Counted from the stretch's first letter, positions 18,415 through 27,600 are shown. The stretch is DNA of 61,473 nt from Bacteroidales bacterium (GCA_030683155.1 JAUXMV010000048.1:1-61473); one strand, 5' to 3'. Notes: generated by a model from the sequence alone, not told the origin. A program made the numbers and translations.

Positions 18415-21400
18415 TTAAAATCCAGCACTCAAACCAAATACAAATGACCTTGTTCCGGGGTATGATGCCCACTCAAAACCCTGGGCATTACCGGCTCCCA
18501 TAATTCCTTCCGGATTAATTTTATCGGGTAATGTGGTATAAATGTAAAATAAATCACGTCCGGTAACCGAAAGGGTGAGGTTTTGAAACACTTTTGTTTT
18601 ATCTGTGATTTTCTTGGGGATAGTGTAGGACATTGAGATTTCGCGCATTTTAACCCATGTATTTTCAAGGATTCCCGGCATGGAAACGAACTTTCCCCAA
18701 CCACCTGCATTGGGCAAGTATTTGTAATAATAATGCACCACAGTTGTGTTGGGTGTTCCATCTTCATGTACACCAGGCAAAATGACTCCAATGTTGCTGG
18801 TGTTTCCAGCCGGATCGGTATAAGGCAAGCCTCCACCTTCGCGCTCAATCAGTGTTTCAGGACTTTGACCTGTCTGCAGTGAAATAACATACGAACCACT
18901 GTAAATATCCCCACCCCATTTGGTGTCGATAAGCATGCTCAATTTGAGCCCTTTATAAGTAATCATGGCGTTCCAGCCTGCGATAAAATCAGGTGAAGCA
19001 TTTCCTATTGGCACGCGGCTGTCTGTTATCAGGTATTTTGTTCCTTCAGCATTTAAAACCCGGTTGCCATTATCATCGTAAATATAGTCGTACCCACTGA
19101 TTGTTCCAAAGTCATCGCCGGCTTCAAGCACCATTGCCGGGCCATTCAAGCCCCAGATATCAGCCAGAAGATAAGTCTCTGCATTGCTGCCAAGGCTAAC
19201 GACCTTATTTCTGTTTCGCGCGATATTAAATCCGCTTCTGATGGTAAGATGTTTTGTTCTGACGGGCACCGTATTCAGGATTATTTCGAATCCTCTGTTG
19301 GATAAAACACCTTCATTGGTCATAATATTTGATGCACCGGAGGATGTTGGTATGGGAAGGTTTGGAATAATCTGATCAAAGGAATAGAGGTAATAATAGG
19401 TGAAGTCAAAATCGATTCTGTTGTCAAAGAATCCAAAGTTAACACCTGTTTCATAAGCATTTACGCGCTGTGGTTTCAAGAGAATCGGCGGAATAGTGGA
19501 AGGAAATCCGGAGGTCTGTTGTCCGCCAAATCTGCCTGTATTGTAATAAAATGAAAGGAGATATGGTTCTGTATCTGTTGCTGTTTGGGCTAAACCTCCT
19601 CTGATTTTCATAAAGTTCATCCATGGAATTTTGTCTTCGAAATTGAATATTTCCGAAGGGATAAAACTTAAAGAAAGGGAAGGATAGAAGTATGAGTTTG
19701 CGCCGGAAGGAAGGGTAGATGACCAGTCGTTTCGACCTGTTAGCTCAAGGAAAAGATAATTGGCATAAGATAGGTTAAGGAAGGAATAGACTGAATTGTT
19801 GCGTTTGCGTAAGATACCTTCGCCCGGAATCATTGAGCCCGCTGAATTGCCTAGCTGCTCCACGATGGTGTTGTTGTTGGCATCGGTAGAGAAAATATTG
19901 TCAGTATAATTAAAGAAGGTGTACATATTGGGATAATACCATGTGCCTGAATGTCCGTTTATGAAGTAATAATCCTGATTCCAGCGACTGGCGCCGGCTG
20001 TGAGCCTGACATCAAATAATGAATTCAGTACTTTATCCTTGAATGCAGTAACAGTGAAGTCGTAGTTGTCACCAATATTCCTTGAAAGGCCGTTGCTGTA
20101 GTATCCGTTCTGAAGTCCGATCACATCAATGGGTTTGTTTCTTGTTTCAAATTGCTCGATGGTAAAATCGCGTCCGACCCTTCCCTGAGCACTTATTCCC
20201 GGAGCGATGTCGTATGTTAAAGTTAGTGCTGCCGTGTATTTGTCTCTGTTGAGGGTGGTGTTATTGTTGTAATATCCCCACCAAAGTGTCGGACTCACAT
20301 AATAAAATGGATACCCTTCCTGTGGGTTTTGGGAGCCATCTGAATTCTGGTAATTCTGCTTATCGATACCCTGATAACTTCGGGGCCATGAATAGAGCAA
20401 GCCTTTGTTGAAAGAATTTGCATCTTCACCAAGCATCGGACTGTTTAATCTTTGAAAATTGATAAAAGACACAGTGACATCAGTTTTCAGCTTTTCGCTG
20501 ATGTTCAGGTTGGCTCCAAGATTTATCGTTGTGCGGTTGAAATTGCTGTTGTCAACGATGGGTTTATTGTCCTGACGTGTTAACGAAACCCTCATCGTGC
20601 CTTTATCGTTTCCTCCGGTGGCCGAAACATTGTGGGTTACGGTATATCCGTTTTGGTAAGGAATTTTAAGGTTGTCAGGCTGTGGTGACCATGATCTCAT
20701 TTTGCCATCCCACCATTTCACCATCTGACCATCCATTTTTGGCCCCCATGAAACGGCTGAGCCATAATATCCAAATTCAGCACTGGTGCTTGAGGTTTCG
20801 CCCTGCTGATTGATGATAAGATTTTCGTTCCCATAAATACCGGGATACAGCAGTGTGTCGCCTGACATTGGAAAAGTCGGCGGCGTAAAAGAAATCGGAC
20901 CTCCATGACCAAAAACATTCTGCACTTCGCGGTATCGGTAAGGGTTGGTCGTTTTGTAATCAACATTATAGGTTATTCCGATTCCTTTTTGTTTGTTACC
21001 GCGTTTGGTGGTGATAAACAAAACCCCGTTGGCACCCCTTGAGCCGTAAAGTGCTGATGCTGCGCCACCCTTCATGAGTGTCATGTTTTCAATGTCGTAG
21101 GCGTTCAGGTCGTTTATCACACTTCCCCAGTCGACACCTCTGCCAATGTTTGTAAGCCCCGGAATGTTTTCCATCGGGATATTGTCAACCACAATCAATG
21201 GCTGGTTGTCGGTTCCAATGTTGTTATTTCCTCTTATAACGATTCTTGTCGAGCCACTGTCGACGCCATCCGACTGGGAAATCTGCACTCCTGCCGAACG
21301 TCCTGAAAGCGCATTTAAAACATTTGGTGCTTTTGAATCGACTATCACAGAGGATTCTACTTTTTCTGTGGAATAGCCAATTTCACGCTTTTGGCGACTG

Positions 21401-21735
21401 ATACCCAAAGCAGTTACAACCACTTCTTCAAGCTCTTTGGCACTTTCCCTGAGTTTTATGTTAATTATTGACTTTCCTTCAACAGGTATTTCTATAGTTT
21501 CATAACCCACAAAACTTACCACAAGCACTGATTCAGGCCTGGCGCCGGAAATAGTAAATTTGCCGTCAAAGTCGGTTACAGCGCCAATTAGTGTTCCCTT
21601 TATCTGCACCGTGACACCGATCAGGGGGAGGCCATCTTCGGCAGCGGTTATGCTTCCTCTGATGGTTAAATCCTGCGCAACAAGCACTCGGATAATAAGC
21701 AAAAAGAAAGCGAATGTGAGTAAGATATTTTTCAT
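18415..21735 (-). CDS. SusC/RagA-family TonB-dependent transporter
   Basis: A 1106-residue outer-membrane transporter. A signal peptide (to RVLVAQ) precedes a carboxypeptidase-regulatory-like beta domain (RGSITAAEDGLPLIGVTV, about 25-105). Next come a TonB-box region (EEVVVTALGISRQ) and the plug domain (LSGRSAGVQISQSDG, GANGVLFITTKRG). The 22-strand barrel contains the SusC-typical LTGRNDWSSTLP and ends in a C-terminal Phe (SFVFGLSAGF). It energises uptake of the ligand bound by the downstream SusD protein. It is first in the susC-susD-PNGase-like operon. No sigma/anti-sigma pair or hybrid sensor of the usual polysaccharide-locus type adjoins it. Confidence 0.95.
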   Translation of the reverse strand: MKNILLTFAFFLLIIRVLVAQDLTIRGSITAAEDGLPLIGVTVQIKGTLIGAVTDFDGKFTISGARPESVLVVSFVGYETIEIPVEGKSIINIKLRESAKELEEVVVTALGISRQKREIGYSTEKVESSVIVDSKAPNVLNALSGRSAGVQISQSDGVDSGSTRIVIRGNNNIGTDNQPLIVVDNIPMENIPGLTNIGRGVDWGSVINDLNAYDIENMTLMKGGAASALYGSRGANGVLFITTKRGNKQKGIGITYNVDYKTTNPYRYREVQNVFGHGGPISFTPPTFPMSGDTLLYPGIYGNENLIINQQGETSSTSAEFGYYGSAVSWGPKMDGQMVKWWDGKMRSWSPQPDNLKIPYQNGYTVTHNVSATGGNDKGTMRVSLTRQDNKPIVDNSNFNRTTINLGANLNISEKLKTDVTVSFINFQRLNSPMLGEDANSFNKGLLYSWPRSYQGIDKQNYQNSDGSQNPQEGYPFYYVSPTLWWGYYNNNTTLNRDKYTAALTLTYDIAPGISAQGRVGRDFTIEQFETRNKPIDVIGLQNGYYSNGLSRNIGDNYDFTVTAFKDKVLNSLFDVRLTAGASRWNQDYYFINGHSGTWYYPNMYTFFNYTDNIFSTDANNNTIVEQLGNSAGSMIPGEGILRKRNNSVYSFLNLSYANYLFLELTGRNDWSSTLPSGANSYFYPSLSLSFIPSEIFNFEDKIPWMNFMKIRGGLAQTATDTEPYLLSFYYNTGRFGGQQTSGFPSTIPPILLKPQRVNAYETGVNFGFFDNRIDFDFTYYYLYSFDQIIPNLPIPTSSGASNIMTNEGVLSNRGFEIILNTVPVRTKHLTIRSGFNIARNRNKVVSLGSNAETYLLADIWGLNGPAMVLEAGDDFGTISGYDYIYDDNGNRVLNAEGTKYLITDSRVPIGNASPDFIAGWNAMITYKGLKLSMLIDTKWGGDIYSGSYVISLQTGQSPETLIEREGGGLPYTDPAGNTSNIGVILPGVHEDGTPNTTVVHYYYKYLPNAGGWGKFVSMPGILENTWVKMREISMSYTIPKKITDKTKVFQNLTLSVTGRDLFYIYTTLPDKINPEGIMGAGNAQGFEWASYPGTRSFVFGLSAGF

Positions 21736-21767
21736 ATACCTTCAATTTGACATTTTGTTATATCTCC

Positions 21768-21775
21768 CAAAAATA
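21768..21775 (-). promoter_or_regulatory. Candidate -7 box of the susCD operon
   Basis: Minus-strand TATTTTTG fits TAnnTTTG and lies 32 bases ahead of the susC ATG. A TTTT (not TTTG) occurs about 19 bases further upstream. Confidence 0.5.
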
Positions 21776-22340
21776 CAAAAAGAATCAAATGTGTAAAACG
21801 ATTTAGATTATTATTAAAAAAACTTTAAAAAGAGTGATTTTATGAATTGGTTCATTTTCCAAAAACAATTTGCACATTTTTTAACTAAATCTTTGTTTGA
21901 TGTGTTGAGGGGTGTTTTTGATCCGAAAACTTTCGGATTCTGAAAGTATTATCTCTTTTGAGCAATTCTGTGATTCCTTGGGTAACTTTGTGATATAGCT
22001 ATTGCACAGAACGTCAACAAGAAGGCCTAAGTTTCTCATAGAATAGCCAATGCCAATTGTTTATATAGAAGTTAAGCTTTAACAAGGTAATTGGATCGAA
22101 TTGTTAATCGAAAAAAAGGTGATAGTAGAAATAAAATAATTGAGGCGTTTTGCGATTTTGGTACTGCTCAGGTTCTTACTTAATAAAAACCAGGCTTTTA
22201 TCAAACTGGTTTGCTTAACTTTTTTTTCAGACTACCTTCATAAAAATGGCGTTAAAAGTCTCATAATTTGAAGGCAGCACATAAAATAAGATTTAGCCGT
22301 TTTTCTGCAAGCACCTGAAAATAAAACTGGCCAAATATAT
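21776..22340. other. Divergent intergenic region between susC and the sensor kinase
   Basis: This AT-rich stretch has no credible gene. It contains the inverted repeat at 21921-21938 and a hairpin AAACCAG/CTGGTTT (22187-22193, 22206-22212), followed six bases later by a run of T. The hairpin could be a weak plus-strand terminator, but no gene is seen to feed it. Confidence 0.5.
21921..21938. repeat. Inverted repeat ATCCGAAA-AC-TTTCGGAT
   Basis: Two perfect 8-base arms with a 2-base spacer. The core CCGAAA...TTTCGG is shared with the palindromes of the tRNA-like array at 74-1229, 20 kb away, so it may be a dispersed member of the same palindromic repeat family. Confidence 0.55.
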
Positions 22341-22349
22341 TAACTTTGC
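22341..22349 (+). promoter_or_regulatory. -7 box immediately before the LytS-like kinase gene
   Basis: TAACTTTGC fits TAnnTTTG and ends only 6 bases before the ATG at 22356, so the transcript should be leaderless or nearly so. No clear -33 element is present. Confidence 0.5.
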
Positions 22350-22355
22350 ATTTGA

Positions 22356-23126
22356 ATGACAGAATTAGCAGACATATCGTATCATTTTTTAATCACAATA
22401 GGAGTAATTGGAATAATTCTAATGTTGATTATAGTTTACTTATTTGTTAAACTTACAATATCAGAGAAAAAAAGAAAGGAATCAGACGAAAGGTTCCAGC
22501 TACTTGAGACTAAAATCAACAATCTTGAATTGCAAACTCTTGAATCTAAACTCAATCCACACCTTTTCAAGAACATTCTTAATTCAATACAGTCACACGC
22601 TTACCAAACATATTATTCTCTTGACAAACTGGCTAATGTATTGGATTACATACTTTATGATAGTAGAAGCAAGTATGTTACTCCAAAGGAAGAAATAGAT
22701 TTCGCATTAAATTTGATTGAAATTAATAAAATAAAGGTCAGTCCTCTTTTTGAGCTAAAAGTAAAATCAATAGTCAATGAAACTGAACCTATGTATGAAC
22801 AAAAAGTATTGGCACCTTTGATTTCGATAGATTTGATTGAAAACGCTTTTAAGCACGCAGATCTTCAAAGTGCTGATTCTTTTATATCAATTGTGTTTGA
22901 GTTTAAGGAAAATACATTTTATTTGACCGTTTCTAATAAAATATCTGGTCGAAGCCCAATGAGGAAAGAAAAGGGCGGAATTGGTATTGATACCCTTAAA
23001 CAACGATTACAAATTATTTATAAAGATAATTTCAAGCTTGAAAGTTTTGCGGAAGCTGAAGTCTATACAACACATTTAAAAATTAATTTACTTGAACACA
23101 AAGCTAAAATGTTTACTGCTCGATGA
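22356..23126 (+). CDS. LytS-type membrane sensor histidine kinase
   Basis: A 256-residue kinase of the His_kinase/LytS class. It has one or two N-terminal membrane segments (residues 10-34), a short coiled coil, and the phospho-acceptor segment ESKLNPHLFKN (His69, matching the family INPHFLFN). The ATPase part has LAPLISIDLIENAFKHA (N box) and GGIGIDTLKQRL (G box). There is no periplasmic sensor domain, so the signal is probably sensed in or near the membrane. The 3' end overlaps the next gene by 35 bases, coupling it to the LytTR regulator that should be its partner. Confidence 0.9.
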   Translation: MTELADISYHFLITIGVIGIILMLIIVYLFVKLTISEKKRKESDERFQLLETKINNLELQTLESKLNPHLFKNILNSIQSHAYQTYYSLDKLANVLDYILYDSRSKYVTPKEEIDFALNLIEINKIKVSPLFELKVKSIVNETEPMYEQKVLAPLISIDLIENAFKHADLQSADSFISIVFEFKENTFYLTVSNKISGRSPMRKEKGGIGIDTLKQRLQIIYKDNFKLESFAEAEVYTTHLKINLLEHKAKMFTAR

Positions 23127-23817
23127 TGAGCTGCCGGGTTTAACGTACCTTAAAATGCTCTGTGACCAGCTTCCGGAATTGGAAGTTGTAAGGGCTTTTA
23201 ACAGCCCTACTATTTTTTTAGCTGAGTTACCGAATCTTGATTTCGACCTTTGTATTCTGGATATTGAAATGCCCGAAATGAATGGCTTACAGGTTGCAAA
23301 CTTATTAAATGGGAAACCTGTTATTTTCACTACAGCATATAAAGAATATGCCGCAGATGCCTTTGACCTTAACGCAATAGACTATATCAAAAAGCCTATC
23401 AAGATTGACCGACTAAAACAAGCTATTGAAAAGGCGAAAAACCATATTGGCAGCTCAGTATACCAAAAAAAACGAACTTTTATTCAGCTTACTACCAACA
23501 AAGGAAAAGCTATACTCTTTTTTGATAAAATTGCCCTCATAAGAACATCTGAAAACGATAGTAGAGACAAGGTTGCCCGACTTTTTAGTGGTGAAGAATT
23601 TGTGCTGAAAAATATAACTTTTGAAAAGTTGACTGAATTTCTACCATCCTCTGAGTTTTGCAGAGTGAACAAAAAAGAAATTATTTCTATCAAAGCGGTT
23701 CAGGTCTTTTCATTTGATGAAATAATTACAAATTTAGTTTCAGACCAAGGCAAAAACATTAAGCTCACTTTAAGCGAGAACTACCGAAACGATTTTCTGC
23801 AAAAGCTCAAAAGCTGA
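23092..23817 (+). CDS. LytTR-family response regulator
   Basis: A 241-residue two-domain regulator. The receiver domain (1-120) has the acidic pair DDE (11-13), phospho-acceptor Asp57 in CILDIEMPEMNG, a Thr in VIFTTAY and Lys in YIKKPI. The C-terminal LytTR DNA-binding domain (about 140-240) includes KNITFEKLTEFLP and FCRVNKKEIISIKAV. The start is a TTG inside the end of the kinase gene; no in-frame ATG exists nearby. Targets are unknown. The adjacent barrel protein and antiporter genes are candidates. Confidence 0.88.
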   Translation: MNTKLKCLLLDDELPGLTYLKMLCDQLPELEVVRAFNSPTIFLAELPNLDFDLCILDIEMPEMNGLQVANLLNGKPVIFTTAYKEYAADAFDLNAIDYIKKPIKIDRLKQAIEKAKNHIGSSVYQKKRTFIQLTTNKGKAILFFDKIALIRTSENDSRDKVARLFSGEEFVLKNITFEKLTEFLPSSEFCRVNKKEIISIKAVQVFSFDEIITNLVSDQGKNIKLTLSENYRNDFLQKLKS

Positions 23818-23925
23818 TACTTTACATTTTTTCCCGATCTGGTTACATTTCATCCACTTTTCAATTCATCCTTGAATTTTCCCTCTATTATATTTTCCAA
23901 CTTTGTTATATAAAATCACTTTATT

Positions 23926-24681
23926 ATGGATGCAATTATCAATGTTGGGTCGATTTGGGAATCGAAAAGATTGCAAGAAAATTTTTTTCAAAACATCTTT
24001 TCTTCAGCCAAACAAAAATCTAAGAAGATTGCTACACCCGCTATAATTAATGAAAAATGCAATGGAGTAACCCTCGGAAACTTTTTCATTAAATCATTGA
24101 TTTTTTCAACAGACATGGCGCTGATTGAAAACAATGATTCTGATGCCATTTTAGCAGTGTACCCATTCCCTCCTTCAACAAAAATTATGAAAGGGTTAAT
24201 TGAGTTCTCAGAAAAACCAGTAATATGTGGTGTAGGAGGAGGATTAACACAAGGTAAAGTTTCGTTAGAAATGGCTGTTGCTGCCGAAAGTATGGGAGCC
24301 GCTGCAATCATTGTAAATCAACCTTTTAAGAACAAGCATATTGAAACAATTAAACGGAAAATTAGCATTCCCATTATTTCAAGCGTTTCCATTATGGAAT
24401 TCTCTTTCCGTGACAGAGTTAATGCAGGGGTTGATGTTTTTCACGTAACAGGTGGTTCTAACACAGCTTCCATTATAGAACATATAAAGTATGCAACACC
24501 TTGTTATCCCATAATTGCCACTGGTGGTAAAACCATTGAGAATATCCAGACATCCATTCATGCAGGAGCAGATGCCATTGTACTTACACCACCATCAAGC
24601 GGGGAATTATTTAAAACAATAATGAATCAATACAGAACGGGATACAACAAGCTGAAAAACCGCTTGAAACCATTTAATTAA
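23926..24681 (+). CDS. TIM-barrel protein of unknown function
   Basis: A 251-residue soluble protein without signal peptide. The pattern of short hydrophobic strands and GA turns is that of a (beta/alpha)8 barrel: ILAVYPFPP, VICGVGGGLTQG, GAAAIIVNQPF, IPIISSVS, AGVDVFHVTGG, and the late phosphate-binding-like YPIIATGGKT plus HAGADAIVLTPPSSGE. This resembles ribulose-phosphate-binding barrels such as NanE-like epimerases or thiamine-phosphate enzymes, but I cannot match a specific catalytic set, so no function is assigned. It lies 108 bases after the LytTR gene on the same strand. Confidence 0.6.
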   Translation: MDAIINVGSIWESKRLQENFFQNIFSSAKQKSKKIATPAIINEKCNGVTLGNFFIKSLIFSTDMALIENNDSDAILAVYPFPPSTKIMKGLIEFSEKPVICGVGGGLTQGKVSLEMAVAAESMGAAAIIVNQPFKNKHIETIKRKISIPIISSVSIMEFSFRDRVNAGVDVFHVTGGSNTASIIEHIKYATPCYPIIATGGKTIENIQTSIHAGADAIVLTPPSSGELFKTIMNQYRTGYNKLKNRLKPFN

Positions 24682-24689
24682 ACCCGCTT

Positions 24690-24869
24690 GAAACAAATGT
24701 TAAGGAAGTAAATGGAGAATTACTTAGAGAATTGAATTATAAACAACACCAAACCATCATGTTAGTCACACGCAATGTAGTAAAAACCATGATGATAGAC
24801 GATCGGATTGTTGAGCTTAATGTTAAAGAGTCAGCTATTGCCGGAATAGAGATAGAAGTGATTTTTTGA
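24690..24869 (+). pseudogene. C-terminal remnant of an ABC-transporter ATPase
   Basis: An open stretch of 60 codons with no start codon reads ETNVKEVNGELLRELN, then QTIMLVTRNVVKTMM and DDRIVELN. This resembles the end of a LolD/MacB-type ATPase after Walker B: D-loop helix, the switch-His strand (here Arg replaces the usual His of VTH) and the final DRIIEL strand. Walker A, signature and Walker B are absent. It starts right behind the barrel gene, where a 10-base direct repeat (CGCTTGAAAC at 24661 and 24685) marks a likely deletion joint. The rest of the gap to 25014 shows nothing clear. Confidence 0.55.
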
Positions 24870-25014
24870 TTCTTCCATAGCCATGCCAAGCTTGTGGAGG
24901 AGGTAAAGTTTAACCGATTACAAAATCAAACTCTGAAGCATTAGGAATCCTATTGTAGCACGAAGATTTACTAGAAGAAGAAACAGTTTAGTTTGAATCA
25001 AATAGTTTAGTCAA

Positions 25015-25467
25015 ATGGGATGCAGAATTATTACATACAGTATGGCAAGTCTTGTTGTTTTGCTTGGTGCTTGTGCAAGTCCCAAAGGGGAAAAGGAAAA
25101 TGATGCTAATTTGTACAGCACTTGGCAACTGGATGAAAAATCACATCAAGCTATAGTCAATCATTGCGTGGAAACTGAATTTGCAGACAGTCCGGCTATA
25201 TTCATATTGCAAAGAAAAGAAAACGAACTGATATTACAGTTTAAAGGACAGCCCCACGTTTGGATAGCACCGGCTGATAAGAGATACTTTAATTCAAGCC
25301 AACTGTTAAAATCTTCTGTGGCTGGCAGGTTATGTAATTATCAAACAGAAATTAGCATCAATTTCAGATTGACTGGTAGTGACCAAAAAAGAATACAGGG
25401 CACTTGGAGGGCTCCAAGGTGTCCTTATTGTACGAAAGTGTATTTTAATGCTAACAGAATTAATTAA
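25015..25467 (+). CDS. Small lipoprotein of unknown function
   Basis: A 150-residue protein with a lipoprotein signal: a hydrophobic stretch ending VLLGAC, so lipidation is expected at Cys20. The mature part has about 125 residues, with a WQLDEKSH start, an ILQRKENELILQF strand pair and a CPYC motif near the end (RCPYCTKVYF) that could bind a metal or form a disulfide. I do not recognise a family. It ends 32 bases before the first antiporter gene and may be co-transcribed with it. Confidence 0.65.
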   Translation: MGCRIITYSMASLVVLLGACASPKGEKENDANLYSTWQLDEKSHQAIVNHCVETEFADSPAIFILQRKENELILQFKGQPHVWIAPADKRYFNSSQLLKSSVAGRLCNYQTEISINFRLTGSDQKRIQGTWRAPRCPYCTKVYFNANRIN

Positions 25468-25499
25468 CCAAATCATCATTATATCAAAAACAACTTTTT

Positions 25500-27500
25500 A
25501 TGAGTGAGATTACTTTGCCGATAAACGACAATGTATTATTGTTTTTTGCATTGCTTTTTATAATACTGATAGCACCAGTACTTTCCCGACAGATTAAATT
25601 GCCTGGAATTGTTGGGATTATCATTGCAGGCGTTATTGTTGGTCCGAATGGATTGAACATTATCGCTATGTCGTCTGCAATTGAACTGCTGGGAGCAATA
25701 GGGTTGCTTTATATAATGCTTCTGGCAGGCTTAGATATAAATTTATTGGACTTTAAACGTAATAAGAATCAAAGTCTGATATTTGGTATTCTCACATTTA
25801 TTATCCCGCAGGTTGTTGGAACAGCTTTGTTCAGGCTACTGGGATTTTCATGGTCTGCATCAGTATTAATTGCCAGCATGTTTGCTTCTCATACACTTGT
25901 TGGTTATCCAATAATCACAAAACTTGGAATAACACGTAATAGGGCAGTTATTACTACTGTTGGAGGAACAATTTTTGCTGATACACTTGCACTTTTGGTT
26001 TTGGCTGTTGTAGCCCGTTCTGTTAATGGAGGTCTCGACTTCAATTTTTGGATTACACTGACCATCCTTTCTGCCGTTTATTTGTTTCTGGTTGTATATA
26101 TGTTGCCAATTTTAGGACGGTTTTTCTTTCGGTTTGTTGATGATGGGATTGTTCAATTTCACTTTGTTCTTGGAGTAGCCTTTTTATGTTCATTTCTTGC
26201 CAGAGCAATTGGGATTGAACCAATAGTAGGTGCATTTTTGGCCGGAATCATTTTAAACAAAATGGTTCCGGCATCGAGCCAGTTGATGAACAGGGTTCAG
26301 TTTGCAGGTAATTCTCTGTTTATTCCCTTTTTTCTGCTTTATATTGGGATGATTGTGGATGTGGAAATTCTTGTTAAGTCGCCATCGTCCTGGATTGTTA
26401 TGGCAATAATGCTGGCTACTAATGTGATAACCAAACTTGCCTCATCGCAAATAACACAAAAGATTTTCAAATTTTCAAAAGCTGAAGGGTGGATAATTTT
26501 TGGACTGAGTACAACGGAGGCAGCAGCCACTCTGGCAGCGACGCTTGTTGGATTAAGACTTGGAATTATTGGCGACGAAATACTTAATGGAGTGGTTCTG
26601 ATGATTTTGGTAACATGCATTATTGGCCCTTGGATTGTCGAACATTTTGGGCGTAAAATTGCGTTGGAGACAAAATTTGAGAAAATTGAAAATACAAGAG
26701 TACCTCATATTCTTGTGCCACTTTCAAATCCGGCAACTTCGAATAATTTACTTTCAATAGCGCTGGCAATAAATGAACAGACATTTAGCAAAATTTCTGT
26801 TCTTTCGGTCGTCACAAAACAAGCTCAACTTGATGAGGAAATGGAGAAAGCAAACGCCTTATTAAAAGGGGGCACTGATTATGCAATTTCAGCAGGCGTA
26901 AATATCAACCCTTTGAAAAGAATAGATATTAATGTAGCAAATGGTATTGCTCATGCAGCCCTGGAAGAGAATGCCGATTTAATAATAATTGGGTGGAATG
27001 GAAAAATCAGTGCCCAAGAACGAATTTTTGGCAGTGTTCTGGATCACCTTTTAGAGCAAAGTCCACAAGCTGTTTTAGTTAGTAAACTTGAAAAATCAAT
27101 TATGAGCAATTCGAGGATTGTTGCACTTCTGCCATTATCATCGATTAATGAGCCTGGTTTTTTTGCAACCCTGAATATAATTTTTGGTTTATCAAAAAGC
27201 CTGAATTGTCCAATTCATCTATCAGTGGAACACGAATCTATGGTTATTGTTAAATCTTTGTTAAAAGAAAGTCAATTCGATGTTGAAATAAATTATCAAA
27301 TAGCATCTGAAGACAATGATCATTTCAGACACTTTTCGTCATTAATTAAAAAAGATGATTTTATTATTGCATTTGGAGCCCGTCGCAAAACAATAAGCTG
27401 GATACCTTCTGTTGACAAAATCCCCCAAAAAATAGCTGCTCAGTTTGGGGATTACAATTTTATAATTGCATACCCGGGAATTTCCTATGAGAAAACATGA
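25500..27500 (+). CDS. CPA2 cation:proton antiporter with UspA-like tail (1)
   Basis: A 666-residue inner-membrane protein. Residues 1-385 form about 12 membrane segments of the Na+/H+ exchanger fold, including LPGIVGIIIAGVIVGPNG, the cation-site region TVGGTIFADTLALLVL and GIEPIVGAFLAGIILN. The cytosolic remainder (about 400-660) contains a universal-stress-like domain (HAALEENADLIIIGWNGK) and a second, more diverged one. Monovalent cation/proton exchange for pH or salt homeostasis is likely; the ion cannot be determined. A second, related antiporter gene follows after 100 bases. Confidence 0.88.
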   Translation: MSEITLPINDNVLLFFALLFIILIAPVLSRQIKLPGIVGIIIAGVIVGPNGLNIIAMSSAIELLGAIGLLYIMLLAGLDINLLDFKRNKNQSLIFGILTFIIPQVVGTALFRLLGFSWSASVLIASMFASHTLVGYPIITKLGITRNRAVITTVGGTIFADTLALLVLAVVARSVNGGLDFNFWITLTILSAVYLFLVVYMLPILGRFFFRFVDDGIVQFHFVLGVAFLCSFLARAIGIEPIVGAFLAGIILNKMVPASSQLMNRVQFAGNSLFIPFFLLYIGMIVDVEILVKSPSSWIVMAIMLATNVITKLASSQITQKIFKFSKAEGWIIFGLSTTEAAATLAATLVGLRLGIIGDEILNGVVLMILVTCIIGPWIVEHFGRKIALETKFEKIENTRVPHILVPLSNPATSNNLLSIALAINEQTFSKISVLSVVTKQAQLDEEMEKANALLKGGTDYAISAGVNINPLKRIDINVANGIAHAALEENADLIIIGWNGKISAQERIFGSVLDHLLEQSPQAVLVSKLEKSIMSNSRIVALLPLSSINEPGFFATLNIIFGLSKSLNCPIHLSVEHESMVIVKSLLKESQFDVEINYQIASEDNDHFRHFSSLIKKDDFIIAFGARRKTISWIPSVDKIPQKIAAQFGDYNFIIAYPGISYEKT

Positions 27501-27600
27501 AATTGATTAATAGCTTGGATGCTATTGTGAAGAATTCTCAAGGCTATAAATCCAGCGAGTACATTCTTTTGTATTTTTGCGTGATTTTGTATCTGAAGAG

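Noticed and set aside
22187-22228. Strong rho-independent terminator before the LytS-like gene
   Set aside because: The stem is only 7 bp with a 12-base loop, the T run starts six bases after it, and no gene upstream reads toward it.
23926-24681. Naming the barrel protein NanE or a thiamine-phosphate enzyme
   Set aside because: Only the general barrel and a phosphate-site-like loop match; the catalytic residues of those enzymes are not recognisable.
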